12,222 nt of DNA from Candidatus Omnitrophota bacterium (GTDB lineage: Bacteria; Omnitrophota; Omnitrophia; Omnitrophales; Aquincolibacteriaceae): the NCBI GenBank assembly GCA_023247135.1, contig JAHFHB010000002.1, positions 1-12,222 on the forward strand, written 5' to 3'. Made by a program: the position numbers and the translations under genes. The notes under the pieces were generated by a model. That model was not told the DNA's origin and ran no database searches. It was given only the letters and a program-made list of their open reading frames with translations. Numbering within the stretch: the stretch's first letter is position 1; the number at the start of each line of letters is the position of its first letter. Shown here piece after piece: positions 1 to 6,283 of the stretch.

Positions 1-2
1 GG

Positions 3-857
3 CTTGATCAGGCCGGTGTGAAAGGCCCCGCAGAGCAGGATGTGACGCGCCTGCGCAATGACTTTATTGAGCTTGCGCGCAATGAATTTCTGCCGATCAG
101 CGACGGGTTCAGCGCGGAGTTTGACGCCGTGATGGTCAGTTTTGCCGACAAGCACATGAAAGAAGTTTTTGCCGGCCTGCCGGAGGCGCTGCAAAAATTA
201 ACGGGGGAGACAGAACGCCGCCACGGTCTTTTGACGGAGCGCAGAGCTGTGGCCGAAAAAGAAAAAACTCAGGCGGAACATGAAGTTTCAAAATTAGAAC
301 AAGCAGTGCGGCAGAAATTCAAAAGCGTGCTTCAGGAGCGCAAAGAAGTTTCTGAAGATACTGATTTTGTCGAGGTTCAGGACGGCAGTCAGCTGAGTGT
401 CGCTCCGCAATTTACGCGCAAACTCAGTTTTGAACTGACCGCGCTGGCTGAAAACCGCGTGGAGCGTTACCGGTTTGCGACGGTTAAATACCACCAAAAG
501 ACCGTGCCGCTGGCCGACGGCAAGTTCCGCACGAATTACCGGCTGGATGTCGATTACATGATGCGCGATAAAAAAGTGGCGTCCGTTAATTTAATTTATG
601 ATCCTGCCGAGAAAGATGCCATTCTTTTTGAAAGATGGAAGAAGTCGTTCTGGGCGCGCGCTTCCGCCAAAATTATCAATGCCGGAACGGATGAGGCCGA
701 CAAGCTTGAGCGCGCTTATTTCACCAGCCTGCTGGAGCCGTATCTTTTTGAAGAGCAGTATCAGGCGCCTGCCACTCTCACCAAGGCCAAAATGTCCTTT
801 CAAAGCAAGGACACGCAGAAAGAATTGGCCAAATTGCGCAAATCCCGCGGCCTTTAG
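3..857 (+). CDS. Unrecognised coiled-coil protein, 5' end outside the window
   Basis: The frame is open to the left edge (codons from base 3 read L-D-Q-A-G-V-K-G-P) and ends at TAG 855-857. A GTG at 18 could be a start, but no Shine-Dalgarno sequence precedes it, so I read this as a 5'-truncated gene of at least 284 codons. I do not recognise the family. The visible part has an acidic/aromatic N-terminal section, then a charged Lys/Glu-rich helical stretch (roughly residues 55-110 from the GTG) that looks like a coiled coil. A mixed segment rich in Tyr and Arg and a basic C-terminus (ending K-L-R-K-S-R-G-L) follow. No signal peptide or membrane segment is visible in this part. It lies 131 bp upstream of phoB, which has its own promoter candidate, so co-transcription is not certain. 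That it is a real gene is fairly sure; the function is unknown. Confidence 0.6.
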   Translation, partial: LDQAGVKGPAEQDVTRLRNDFIELARNEFLPISDGFSAEFDAVMVSFADKHMKEVFAGLPEALQKLTGETERRHGLLTERRAVAEKEKTQAEHEVSKLEQAVRQKFKSVLQERKEVSEDTDFVEVQDGSQLSVAPQFTRKLSFELTALAENRVERYRFATVKYHQKTVPLADGKFRTNYRLDVDYMMRDKKVASVNLIYDPAEKDAILFERWKKSFWARASAKIINAGTDEADKLERAYFTSLLEPYLFEEQYQAPATLTKAKMSFQSKDTQKELAKLRKSRGL

Positions 858-941
858 CCTGCCCTCGATTTTCGATTGTGTCAGGGGCGGGTAAAATCTG
901 TGTATTCCCGGCAAATCGCGATTCTGCCGCGCCGCATGGCG

Positions 942-950
942 TGGTATATT
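942..950 (+). promoter_or_regulatory. Candidate extended -10 promoter of phoB
   Basis: TGG directly precedes TATATT (945-950, five of six matches to TATAAT), giving an extended -10 element. The -35 region at the normal distance (around 922-927, TTCTGC) is poor, which an extended -10 can tolerate. Transcription would start near 957, about 30 bases before the phoB ATG. I could not make out a convincing Pho box. This is a motif-based guess only. Confidence 0.35.
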
Positions 951-988
951 CTCTCAAAGCTGCAAGTCATTCCAACCCCGGAGCGGTT

Positions 989-1690
989 ATGGGCAAAGAA
1001 TCCGTGCTTGTCATTGAGGACGAAAAAAACATTGCCGAGCTCATGCGTTATAACCTTGCCGAGCAGGGCTATGTGGTTTCTGTCGAGACGGCCGGGGATG
1101 CAGGGCTTGAACGCGCTAAAAAAAGCCGCCCGGACCTGATCCTGCTCGACCTGATGCTGCCGGGCATGGACGGCCTGTCGGTCTGCAAGGCCCTCAAGCA
1201 GAATGAAAAGACAGCCTCAATTCCCGTCATCATGGTGACTGCGAAGAGCGAAGAAATCGATAAAATCGTCGGGCTTGAAATCGGTGCCGATGATTACATG
1301 ACCAAGCCGTTCAGCCCCCGCGAACTGGCGGCCCGTGTGAAAGCCGTGCTGCGGCGCGGCAAAGGAATGCCCACGGATTTCAAAATGAAATTGGGGGCGC
1401 TGGAACTGGACGATTCACGTCACGAGGTTTTGCTGAAGGGTAAACCGGTGGTGCTGACTTCCAAAGAGTACGATTTGCTCAAGGCACTGCTGGAGGCGCG
1501 GGGCCGGGTGCTTTCGCGGGACGTGCTGCTGGAAAAAGTCTGGGGCTATGACCAATCCCTTGAAATTGAAACGCGAACCGTGGATATGCATGTCGGTCAG
1601 CTTCGAAAAAAAATAAAGCAGGAGGCGGACCGGCTTGTCACCGTTAAAAATGTCGGGTACCGCCTGGAACCCGACGCTGACGACGCATGA
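989..1690 (+). CDS. phoB: PhoB/PhoP-type (OmpR family) response regulator
   Basis: This 233-residue cytoplasmic transcription factor has the length and layout of PhoB. The receiver domain (about 1-120) shows the acidic pair E10/D11, phospho-acceptor D54 in LLDLMLPGMDG, T84 and K106 in TKPF. The C-terminal winged helix (about 130-228) carries LTSKEYDLL, the VWGYD segment and the RTVDMHVGQLRKK recognition-helix region. I chose ATG 989 because GGAG (980-983) sits five bases upstream and the receiver fold starts at once (KESVLVIEDE); the open frame runs back to a GTG at 878, but that extension has no domain character. Its stop overlaps the kinase start (ATGA at 1687-1690), so the pair is translationally coupled. 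The kinase should phosphorylate D54. A phosphate role is inferred from similarity to PhoBR; no pst or phoU gene is visible nearby. Confidence 0.93.
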   Translation: MGKESVLVIEDEKNIAELMRYNLAEQGYVVSVETAGDAGLERAKKSRPDLILLDLMLPGMDGLSVCKALKQNEKTASIPVIMVTAKSEEIDKIVGLEIGADDYMTKPFSPRELAARVKAVLRRGKGMPTDFKMKLGALELDDSRHEVLLKGKPVVLTSKEYDLLKALLEARGRVLSRDVLLEKVWGYDQSLEIETRTVDMHVGQLRKKIKQEADRLVTVKNVGYRLEPDADDA

Positions 1691-3474
1691 ATTTTATCGG
1701 TCAAAGTTTAAGCCGCAAGATTACGTCCGCCTGTCTCGCGGTTTTTCTGCTGGGGTTTCTCACCACGGGAATTCTTCTGTTTGTCCGGCTGGGGCGCAGC
1801 CTTGCGGCTGAGCAGCGCTCGCAGCTTGTCTCTGAAAATCATTTATGGGCCAAGACGCTTGAAACCCTGCTGAGAGACAAAGGCTCCGCGGAAAAAATCC
1901 AGGTGCTTCTGGAACAGCTTGGCGGCGATTATCCCTACCGGGTGACGGTCATTTCCAAAGAAGGGGCTGTGCTTGCGGATTCACGGCACAAGGCCGCTGA
2001 ATTGAGCACGCTTCAGAGTTACGGCGAGCGTCCTGAGGTTGCGAGCGCCTTAAAGGGCCGGGCTGCGCTTTCCACGCCTCAGGGTTTTTCCATTCTGGAA
2101 GGCACGCTTTATTCCGCGGAGCCGGTTGCTGCTAATGGCCAGATCTCCGGTGTTGTGCGTTTAGCGCTTCCGCTGGAGACGCTGCATAGCCGCATGGCCG
2201 CCATTCGGGACCCGCTGCTGACGGGTTTCGCCCTTGCCGCGATGCTGGTTGCCCTGGCCGGGTTCGGGCTTGGGAAGTCGCTGACGGCCAAATTGCGCCG
2301 GCTTGCGCTCACGGCCCGGCAGGTGGCCGGCGGCGATCTGCGCCGTAAGGCACTGATTGAAACCGAAGACGAACTCCGAACGCTGGGAGAGAGTTTGAAT
2401 CATCTGGCGTCGTCTCTGCGGCAGAGAATTCTGGAAGCCGAGGGTGAAAAACAAAAGCTGACGGCCATTCTTGAAAACATCGGCGAGGGTATCCTGGCCG
2501 TGGACGCCGAATTGAAGGTGGTGGCGGCCAACGCGTCGTTGGAGCGCATTTTGAATCTGCGCCGGCAGGAAATCATCGGCCGCAATCTGCTTGAAGTGCT
2601 GTTTGATTACAAGATTCACGCGATGCTGCTTGAGGCCGTGCGCGACCGGCAGGCCTCGACGCGGGAGTTGCAGTGGGCGGGGCCGCCTGTGCGCACGCTC
2701 AACGTCAGCGCTGCCGGCATTCAGGATCCGGCCAGTGTGGTTGCCGGCGTGCTTGTGCTGACGGATATGACGCAGATTCGCAAACTTGAAAACCTGCGGC
2801 GGGATTTTGTGGCGAATGTTTCGCACGAACTTAAAACCCCGCTGACCTCGATCCACGGATTTATCGAAACGCTGCTTGGCGGCGCTCTCAATGACCGCGC
2901 GCAGAGCGAGCATTTTTTGCGCCTGATGGGGGAAGACACGGCGCGTCTGAGCCGCTTGATCCAGGATATCTTGGAGCTTTCAAAAATAGAGTCCGGACAG
3001 GCTTTGCTGAATCAAACCCCCTTGAATTTACAACGTGAATCTCAAAAAGCCGTTGAGAAACTTCGTCCGGCACTTGAACAGAAAAAAGTCACGATTGAAA
3101 ATAAAATAAGCGCAGAGATTCCGGCGGTACTGGCTGATCGCGACAAGCTCGCCCAGATTTTTTTAAATTTGCTGGACAACGCCATCAAGTTTAACCGGCC
3201 CGGCGGAACGATTATTTTGCACGCGGAAAAGACCGGCGGATTTGTCCGTGTGAGCATTGAAGACAGCGGGCCGGGTATTTCACCGGCGGATCTACCGCGT
3301 GTATTTGAGCGCTTTTATCGGTCGGATCGGGCGCGTGCGCGCGAGAGCGGAGGGACTGGGCTGGGCCTGGCGATTGTAAAGCATCTCGTGGAAGCGCACG
3401 GCGGCGAGGTGGGCTGCCGAAGTGAACTTGGCAAGGGTTCCTGTTTTCATATCACCCTTAAAACCAGTGAGTGA
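1687..3474 (+). CDS. phoR: PhoR-type sensor histidine kinase
   Basis: This 595-residue inner-membrane kinase partners the upstream response regulator. In order: membrane segment about 12-33; an extracytoplasmic sensor domain about 35-175; a second membrane segment about 176-196; HAMP about 197-250; and PAS about 255-365 (AILENIGEGILAVD). HisKA follows with phospho-acceptor H380 in VSHELKTPLTS. The ATPase domain has an N box around N498 (NLLDNAIKFN), a G1 box at D526 (DSGPGIS) and a G2 box near 555 (GGTGLGLAIV). The length and the external sensor domain match the long PhoR form known from Bacillus rather than the short E. coli form. The start overlaps the phoB stop by four bases. All catalytic boxes are intact. 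A phosphate-starvation role is an inference from the family; another signal is possible. Confidence 0.92.
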   Translation: MNFIGQSLSRKITSACLAVFLLGFLTTGILLFVRLGRSLAAEQRSQLVSENHLWAKTLETLLRDKGSAEKIQVLLEQLGGDYPYRVTVISKEGAVLADSRHKAAELSTLQSYGERPEVASALKGRAALSTPQGFSILEGTLYSAEPVAANGQISGVVRLALPLETLHSRMAAIRDPLLTGFALAAMLVALAGFGLGKSLTAKLRRLALTARQVAGGDLRRKALIETEDELRTLGESLNHLASSLRQRILEAEGEKQKLTAILENIGEGILAVDAELKVVAANASLERILNLRRQEIIGRNLLEVLFDYKIHAMLLEAVRDRQASTRELQWAGPPVRTLNVSAAGIQDPASVVAGVLVLTDMTQIRKLENLRRDFVANVSHELKTPLTSIHGFIETLLGGALNDRAQSEHFLRLMGEDTARLSRLIQDILELSKIESGQALLNQTPLNLQRESQKAVEKLRPALEQKKVTIENKISAEIPAVLADRDKLAQIFLNLLDNAIKFNRPGGTIILHAEKTGGFVRVSIEDSGPGISPADLPRVFERFYRSDRARARESGGTGLGLAIVKHLVEAHGGEVGCRSELGKGSCFHITLKTSE

Positions 3475-3480
3475 TACAAG

Positions 3481-4065
3481 ATGATTGACTCAAGAAGGTG
3501 CCAGGTACCCTCACTAAATTCTCCGCGTGAGGGTACCTGGCACCTTCTTCTGTGGCACCTTCTTCTGCTGATGCTGTGCGTCTCCTCCTGCGCAACGGCG
3601 GCACCCGGTTCAAGCCGTGCGCTGTTTAAATCTGCAGACGCGGTGTTTGAAGTTCAGCCGCTGCGGGTGCATGCGGTCAGAGAGGGCGGTTCCGCGGATG
3701 CCATCGAGGCAGAGCCTGCACGGGCGGCGGTGGCTGAAGCGATTGTGAGTTTTAAAATCCTGCGGGTTTTAAAAGGAGATTGGCCGATGGTGCCGGCCGG
3801 CGGGCCCTCCCGTGTCGAGCAAGCCCACCATGCGATGCACAAAAAGAAATACCTGAAACTGCTGACGCTTGATTTTGACGACCCCCATGAGCTTATCCGT
3901 AAAGAGTGGTTTTCAGTGGCCGTCGAAGACCCCAGCGGTACGTTTGGGATCTCCTCCTGGGACGCTCCGGAGCCGCGCAAGCTCAAGCTTTACCTCAAAT
4001 GTGACGGAGCCCATAAGGGCAGTTATCGTTTGTTGGGCGTCATTCCGTCCGAGGGAAAGCGGTAG
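3481..4065 (+). CDS. Predicted lipoprotein of unknown function with repeat-derived signal peptide
   Basis: I do not recognise this 194-residue protein. It starts six bases after the phoR stop, so it is probably co-transcribed with phoBR, although no good Shine-Dalgarno sequence is visible. The N-terminus has several arginines, then a hydrophobic run (about 20-36) and a possible lipobox V-S-S-C with C37 as lipidation site, followed by A-T-A-A-P. Residues 4-23 are encoded by palindromic repeat A1, and W-H-L-L-L occurs twice in tandem (20-24 and 25-29) because of a 15-bp duplication. The next in-frame ATG (M31) would leave too little hydrophobic sequence for export, so ATG 3481 seems needed. The mature part is mixed alpha/beta-like (V-S-F-K-I-L-R-V-L-K-G-D-W near 80) and has no motif I can name. 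The TAG stop lies inside repeat B1. An exported, possibly membrane-anchored product is inferred. A decaying gene is the alternative. Confidence 0.6.
   Translation: MIDSRRCQVPSLNSPREGTWHLLLWHLLLLMLCVSSCATAAPGSSRALFKSADAVFEVQPLRVHAVREGGSADAIEAEPARAAVAEAIVSFKILRVLKGDWPMVPAGGPSRVEQAHHAMHKKKYLKLLTLDFDDPHELIRKEWFSVAVEDPSGTFGISSWDAPEPRKLKLYLKCDGAHKGSYRLLGVIPSEGKR
3492..3549 (+). repeat. Palindromic repeat family A, copy A1
   Basis: Perfect 23-bp inverted repeat: left arm 3492-3514 (begins AAGAAGGTGCCAGG), right arm 3527-3549, with the 12-base loop TAAATTCTCCGC. The loop matches, in reverse complement, the loop of copy A2, so the element has a defined orientation. It lies wholly inside the start of the lipoprotein gene. 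It resembles a REPIN, a non-autonomous element usually moved by a REP-associated tyrosine transposase; that link is inference. Confidence 0.9.
3538..3567 (+). repeat. 15-bp tandem duplication at the edge of repeat A1
   Basis: TGGCACCTTCTTCTG occurs twice in a row (3538-3552 and 3553-3567) with no mismatch. The first unit is the right end of repeat A1 plus three bases. The unit is five codons long, so the frame is kept and W-H-L-L-L is doubled in the signal peptide. Slippage or a repeat-associated duplication could explain it. Confidence 0.92.
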
Positions 4066-4089
4066 GGAACAGGCATGCCTGTTCCCTAC
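4062..4089 (+). repeat. Palindromic repeat family B, copy B1
   Basis: A perfect 28-bp palindrome without a spacer, centred on AGGCATGCCT and beginning GTAGGGAACAGG. The TAG stop codon of the lipoprotein gene (4063-4065) lies inside it. Copy B2 at 8660-8687 differs only by a swapped A/T pair at positions 7 and 22, which keeps perfect symmetry. It could act as a transcript-end hairpin, but no T run follows directly. Confidence 0.9.
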
Positions 4090-4101
4090 GAATTTTCTTC
4101 G

Positions 4102-4161
4102 AAAGAAGGTGCCAGGTACCCTCATGCGGAGAATTTGGTGAGGGTACCTGGCACCTTCTTT
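4102..4161 (-). repeat. Palindromic repeat family A, copy A2 (opposite orientation to A1)
   Basis: Perfect 23-bp inverted repeat: left arm 4102-4124, right arm 4139-4161, and a 14-base loop whose reverse complement (CCAAATTCTCCGCA) matches the A1 loop. The central region differs from A1 at only two bases. A1 and A2 therefore flank the lipoprotein gene head to head. The right arm runs into TTCTTTTT, so the hairpin could also serve as a Rho-independent terminator ahead of the haem genes; that role is inferred. Confidence 0.9.
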
Positions 4162-4191
4162 TTGCCCGAAGGCCCTGTTTTCTGCTATGCT
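4162..4191 (+). promoter_or_regulatory. Candidate promoter for the haem gene block
   Basis: TTGCCC (4162-4167, four of six matches to TTGACA), an 18-base spacer, then TATGCT (4186-4191, four of six) preceded by TGC, an extended -10 feature. The -35 box directly abuts the right arm of repeat A2. Transcription would start near 4198, ahead of a good GGGAGG ribosome site at 4213-4218. This is modest, motif-only evidence. Confidence 0.35.
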
Positions 4192-4225
4192 ACTCCCCGA
4201 GATTAACCCCCCGGGAGGCTGATGT

Positions 4226-6181
4226 ATGCCGCTTGTGGAGCAGAAGAAAACAGGGTTTGGCGGCCGCAAAGTAGCCGCTTTTGAGAGCCGTATGGCGGAA
4301 GCCATGACGCAGGGCATTCTCAAACAAGGCGGCACGCCGCTGGTGGCGCCCACTCTCCAGGAAATTCCCCTCGAACAAAATCCGGAAATCGCACGCTTTT
4401 CCTCCCGTCTTTTTGCCGGCGATATCGATATTGTTATTTTTATGACCGGTGTCGGCGCACGCTATCTCTTCGAGGCACTGCACGTTCAGCACCCGCGCGA
4501 AGAAATCATTCAAGCGCTCAGCCGCACGACGGTCACTGCGCGCGGCCCAAAACCCGTGCGTGTGTTAGCGGAGTGGGGTATTCCCGTCACGATCAAAGTT
4601 CCGGAGCCCAATACCTGGGAAGAATTACTGGAGGCGCTGGAACTCAGTGATAAAGGCGTCGACATCCGCGGCAAAACGGTGGCGATTCAGGAATACGGCG
4701 TTTCGAACCTCCGGCTGGTGGAAGCCTTAAAAAAACGGGGCGCTTCCGTCATGCAAGTCCCTGTGTACCGCTGGGCGCTTCCGGAAGACACCGGGCCCAT
4801 GATTCATGCCATTCACGAAATTATCGCAGGCCATGTAGATTTTGCGCTGTTCACGAATGCGGTTCAGATCCGCCACCTATTAAAATTAGCGGCGGAGAAT
4901 GGACTGGAAGAGGCTTTTCGCGAGGCCATGCGCCGGGTGGTGATTGCGTCAGTGGGGCCCACAGCCAGCGAGGCGCTGGCCGAGAACGGGCTCAAGGCGG
5001 ATTTTGAACCCGGCCATCCCAAAATGGTTCCGTTGATTGCGGAAACGGCGGCCCAGGCCGAGACGCTTTTGGAAGAAAAGAAAAATGAGAGCCAGCCGTT
5101 TGTTTTTCGCGAGCCGCGGACTGTTCAGCCTGACGAGGCTGCTTTGCGCCGCCAATCTGTTTTCATGAAAGCCTGCCGCCGGGAAACGGTTCCGTACACG
5201 CCGGTCTGGCTGATGCGCCAGGCGGGGCGCTACATGAAAGAGTACCGGCGCATACGCGACCGGGTTTCCTTTTTGGAGCTCTGCCGGAATAAAGAACTTG
5301 CTTGTGAAGTGACCGTGACGGCCTGTGAAAAAATCAAAGCGGACGCCGCCATTATTTTCTCGGATATTCTGCTGATTCTTGAGCCGCTCGGCCTGGGGCT
5401 GGAATACAGCCGGGGCGACGGCCCGTTGATTTCCGGGGAGGTCCGGTCGCTGGCGGACATTGAGCGCCTGCGGGAAATCGAGCCGGCGGAGTCGCTGGGC
5501 TATGTCTACGATGCGATCCGGTTGACGCGTTCGGTGCTCAAAGCAGATGTTCCGCTGCTTGGATTTGCCGGCGCGCCGTTTACGCTGGCGTCCTACGTGC
5601 TTGAAGGCGGCAGTTCGAAAGTTTTTTTGAAAACAAAACGTTTGATGGTTTCCGATCCCGGTGCCTGGCATGCGCTCATGGAAAAAATCTCACGCGGCCT
5701 GGTCAAATTTTTAAACGGGCAGATTGAAGCCGGTGCGGATGCCGTGCAGCTTTTCGATTCGTGGGTGGGCTGTCTTGGGCCTGAGGAATACCGCCAATTT
5801 GTTCTGCCGCATACGCGCTCAGTGCTCAGCGCCTTGAAGCCGGGGGTCCCTGTTATTCACTTTGGCACTGGCACGGCAGGGTACTTGCGCGAGATGCGCG
5901 AAGCGGGCGGCGACGTACTCGGACTGGATTTCCGCGTGGATCTCGGGCGCGCCTGGCAGGAGATCGGCTACGACCGTGCTGTGCAGGGGAATCTGGATCC
6001 CTCGGTGCTGTGCGGGCCGCGCGAAGGCGTGCTTCAGGCTGTGCGGCGCATTTTGAAAGAAGCCGCCGGACGACCTGGGCATATTTTTAATGTCGGCCAC
6101 GGCATCCTGCCTGAAACCCCGGTTGAAAATGTCCAGGCTTTGGTGGACGCCGTCCATGAATACAGCGGCCGACACGGCTGA
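4226..6181 (+). CDS. hemDE: HemD-HemE fusion: uroporphyrinogen-III synthase / uroporphyrinogen decarboxylase
   Basis: This 651-residue cytoplasmic protein would carry out two consecutive haem steps: closing hydroxymethylbilane to uroporphyrinogen III, then removing four carboxyl groups to give coproporphyrinogen III. Residues 1 to about 283 are HemD-like (TGVGARYLFEAL, ARGPKPVRVL, a TNAVQIRHLL segment and VIASVGPTASEAL). A charged linker, about 284-308, follows. Residues about 309-651 are a full-length HemE with PVWLMRQAGRYM (R331 and R335 bind substrate carboxylates in known HemE), FSDIL, APFTLASYVLEGG, LFDSWVG and GHGILPETPVENV. GGGAGG at 4213-4218, seven bases before ATG 4226, supports this start. 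No separate ribosome site is seen at the linker ATG (5165). It is the first gene of the haem block. The catalytic residues I can check are present. The domain calls are very sure; how common this fusion is I cannot say. Confidence 0.95.
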   Translation: MPLVEQKKTGFGGRKVAAFESRMAEAMTQGILKQGGTPLVAPTLQEIPLEQNPEIARFSSRLFAGDIDIVIFMTGVGARYLFEALHVQHPREEIIQALSRTTVTARGPKPVRVLAEWGIPVTIKVPEPNTWEELLEALELSDKGVDIRGKTVAIQEYGVSNLRLVEALKKRGASVMQVPVYRWALPEDTGPMIHAIHEIIAGHVDFALFTNAVQIRHLLKLAAENGLEEAFREAMRRVVIASVGPTASEALAENGLKADFEPGHPKMVPLIAETAAQAETLLEEKKNESQPFVFREPRTVQPDEAALRRQSVFMKACRRETVPYTPVWLMRQAGRYMKEYRRIRDRVSFLELCRNKELACEVTVTACEKIKADAAIIFSDILLILEPLGLGLEYSRGDGPLISGEVRSLADIERLREIEPAESLGYVYDAIRLTRSVLKADVPLLGFAGAPFTLASYVLEGGSSKVFLKTKRLMVSDPGAWHALMEKISRGLVKFLNGQIEAGADAVQLFDSWVGCLGPEEYRQFVLPHTRSVLSALKPGVPVIHFGTGTAGYLREMREAGGDVLGLDFRVDLGRAWQEIGYDRAVQGNLDPSVLCGPREGVLQAVRRILKEAAGRPGHIFNVGHGILPETPVENVQALVDAVHEYSGRHG

Positions 6182-6255
6182 GGCGGGTTTAGAACCCGCC
6201 CCTACAGGAGACAAAGTGATTTTTGGGGTTTGTAGGGGCCGGTTCTAAACCGGCC
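6182..6255 (+). repeat. Head-to-head repeat pair, family C
   Basis: Two 25-bp units in inverted orientation, 6182-6206 and 6231-6255, separated by 24 bases. Each has its own 8-bp stem (GGCGGGTT/AACCCGCC and GGCCGGTT/AACCGGCC) around a 3-base loop, plus a CCTACA tail pointing toward the partner. In one orientation the units differ only at a G/C pair that has flipped on both sides of the stem. The pair fills most of the hemDE-hemY gap. This is the architecture of a REPIN, and the GTAGGGGC...GTTTnnAAC type is one I recall from many environmental genomes. Confidence 0.88.
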
Positions 6256-6283
6256 CATTTATTTTGGATTAAGACGTGGATTC

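Noticed and set aside
878..988. Upstream GTG extension of phoB to position 878
   Set aside because: The extra 37 residues lack domain character and a ribosome site, overlap the promoter candidate, and PhoB proteins start at the receiver domain; ATG 989 has GGAG five bases upstream.
2161..2913. Long antisense open frame inside phoR
   Set aside because: Shadow of the kinase gene, rich in Arg/Gln/His as expected for antisense frames, with no motif.
3492..4161. CRISPR array made of the family A repeats
   Set aside because: The copies are long hairpins of opposite orientation with a whole gene between them, not regularly spaced direct repeats.
4949..5671. Long antisense open frame inside hemDE
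   Set aside because: A by-product of GC-rich codon use opposite a well-supported enzyme; no recognisable motif or ribosome site.
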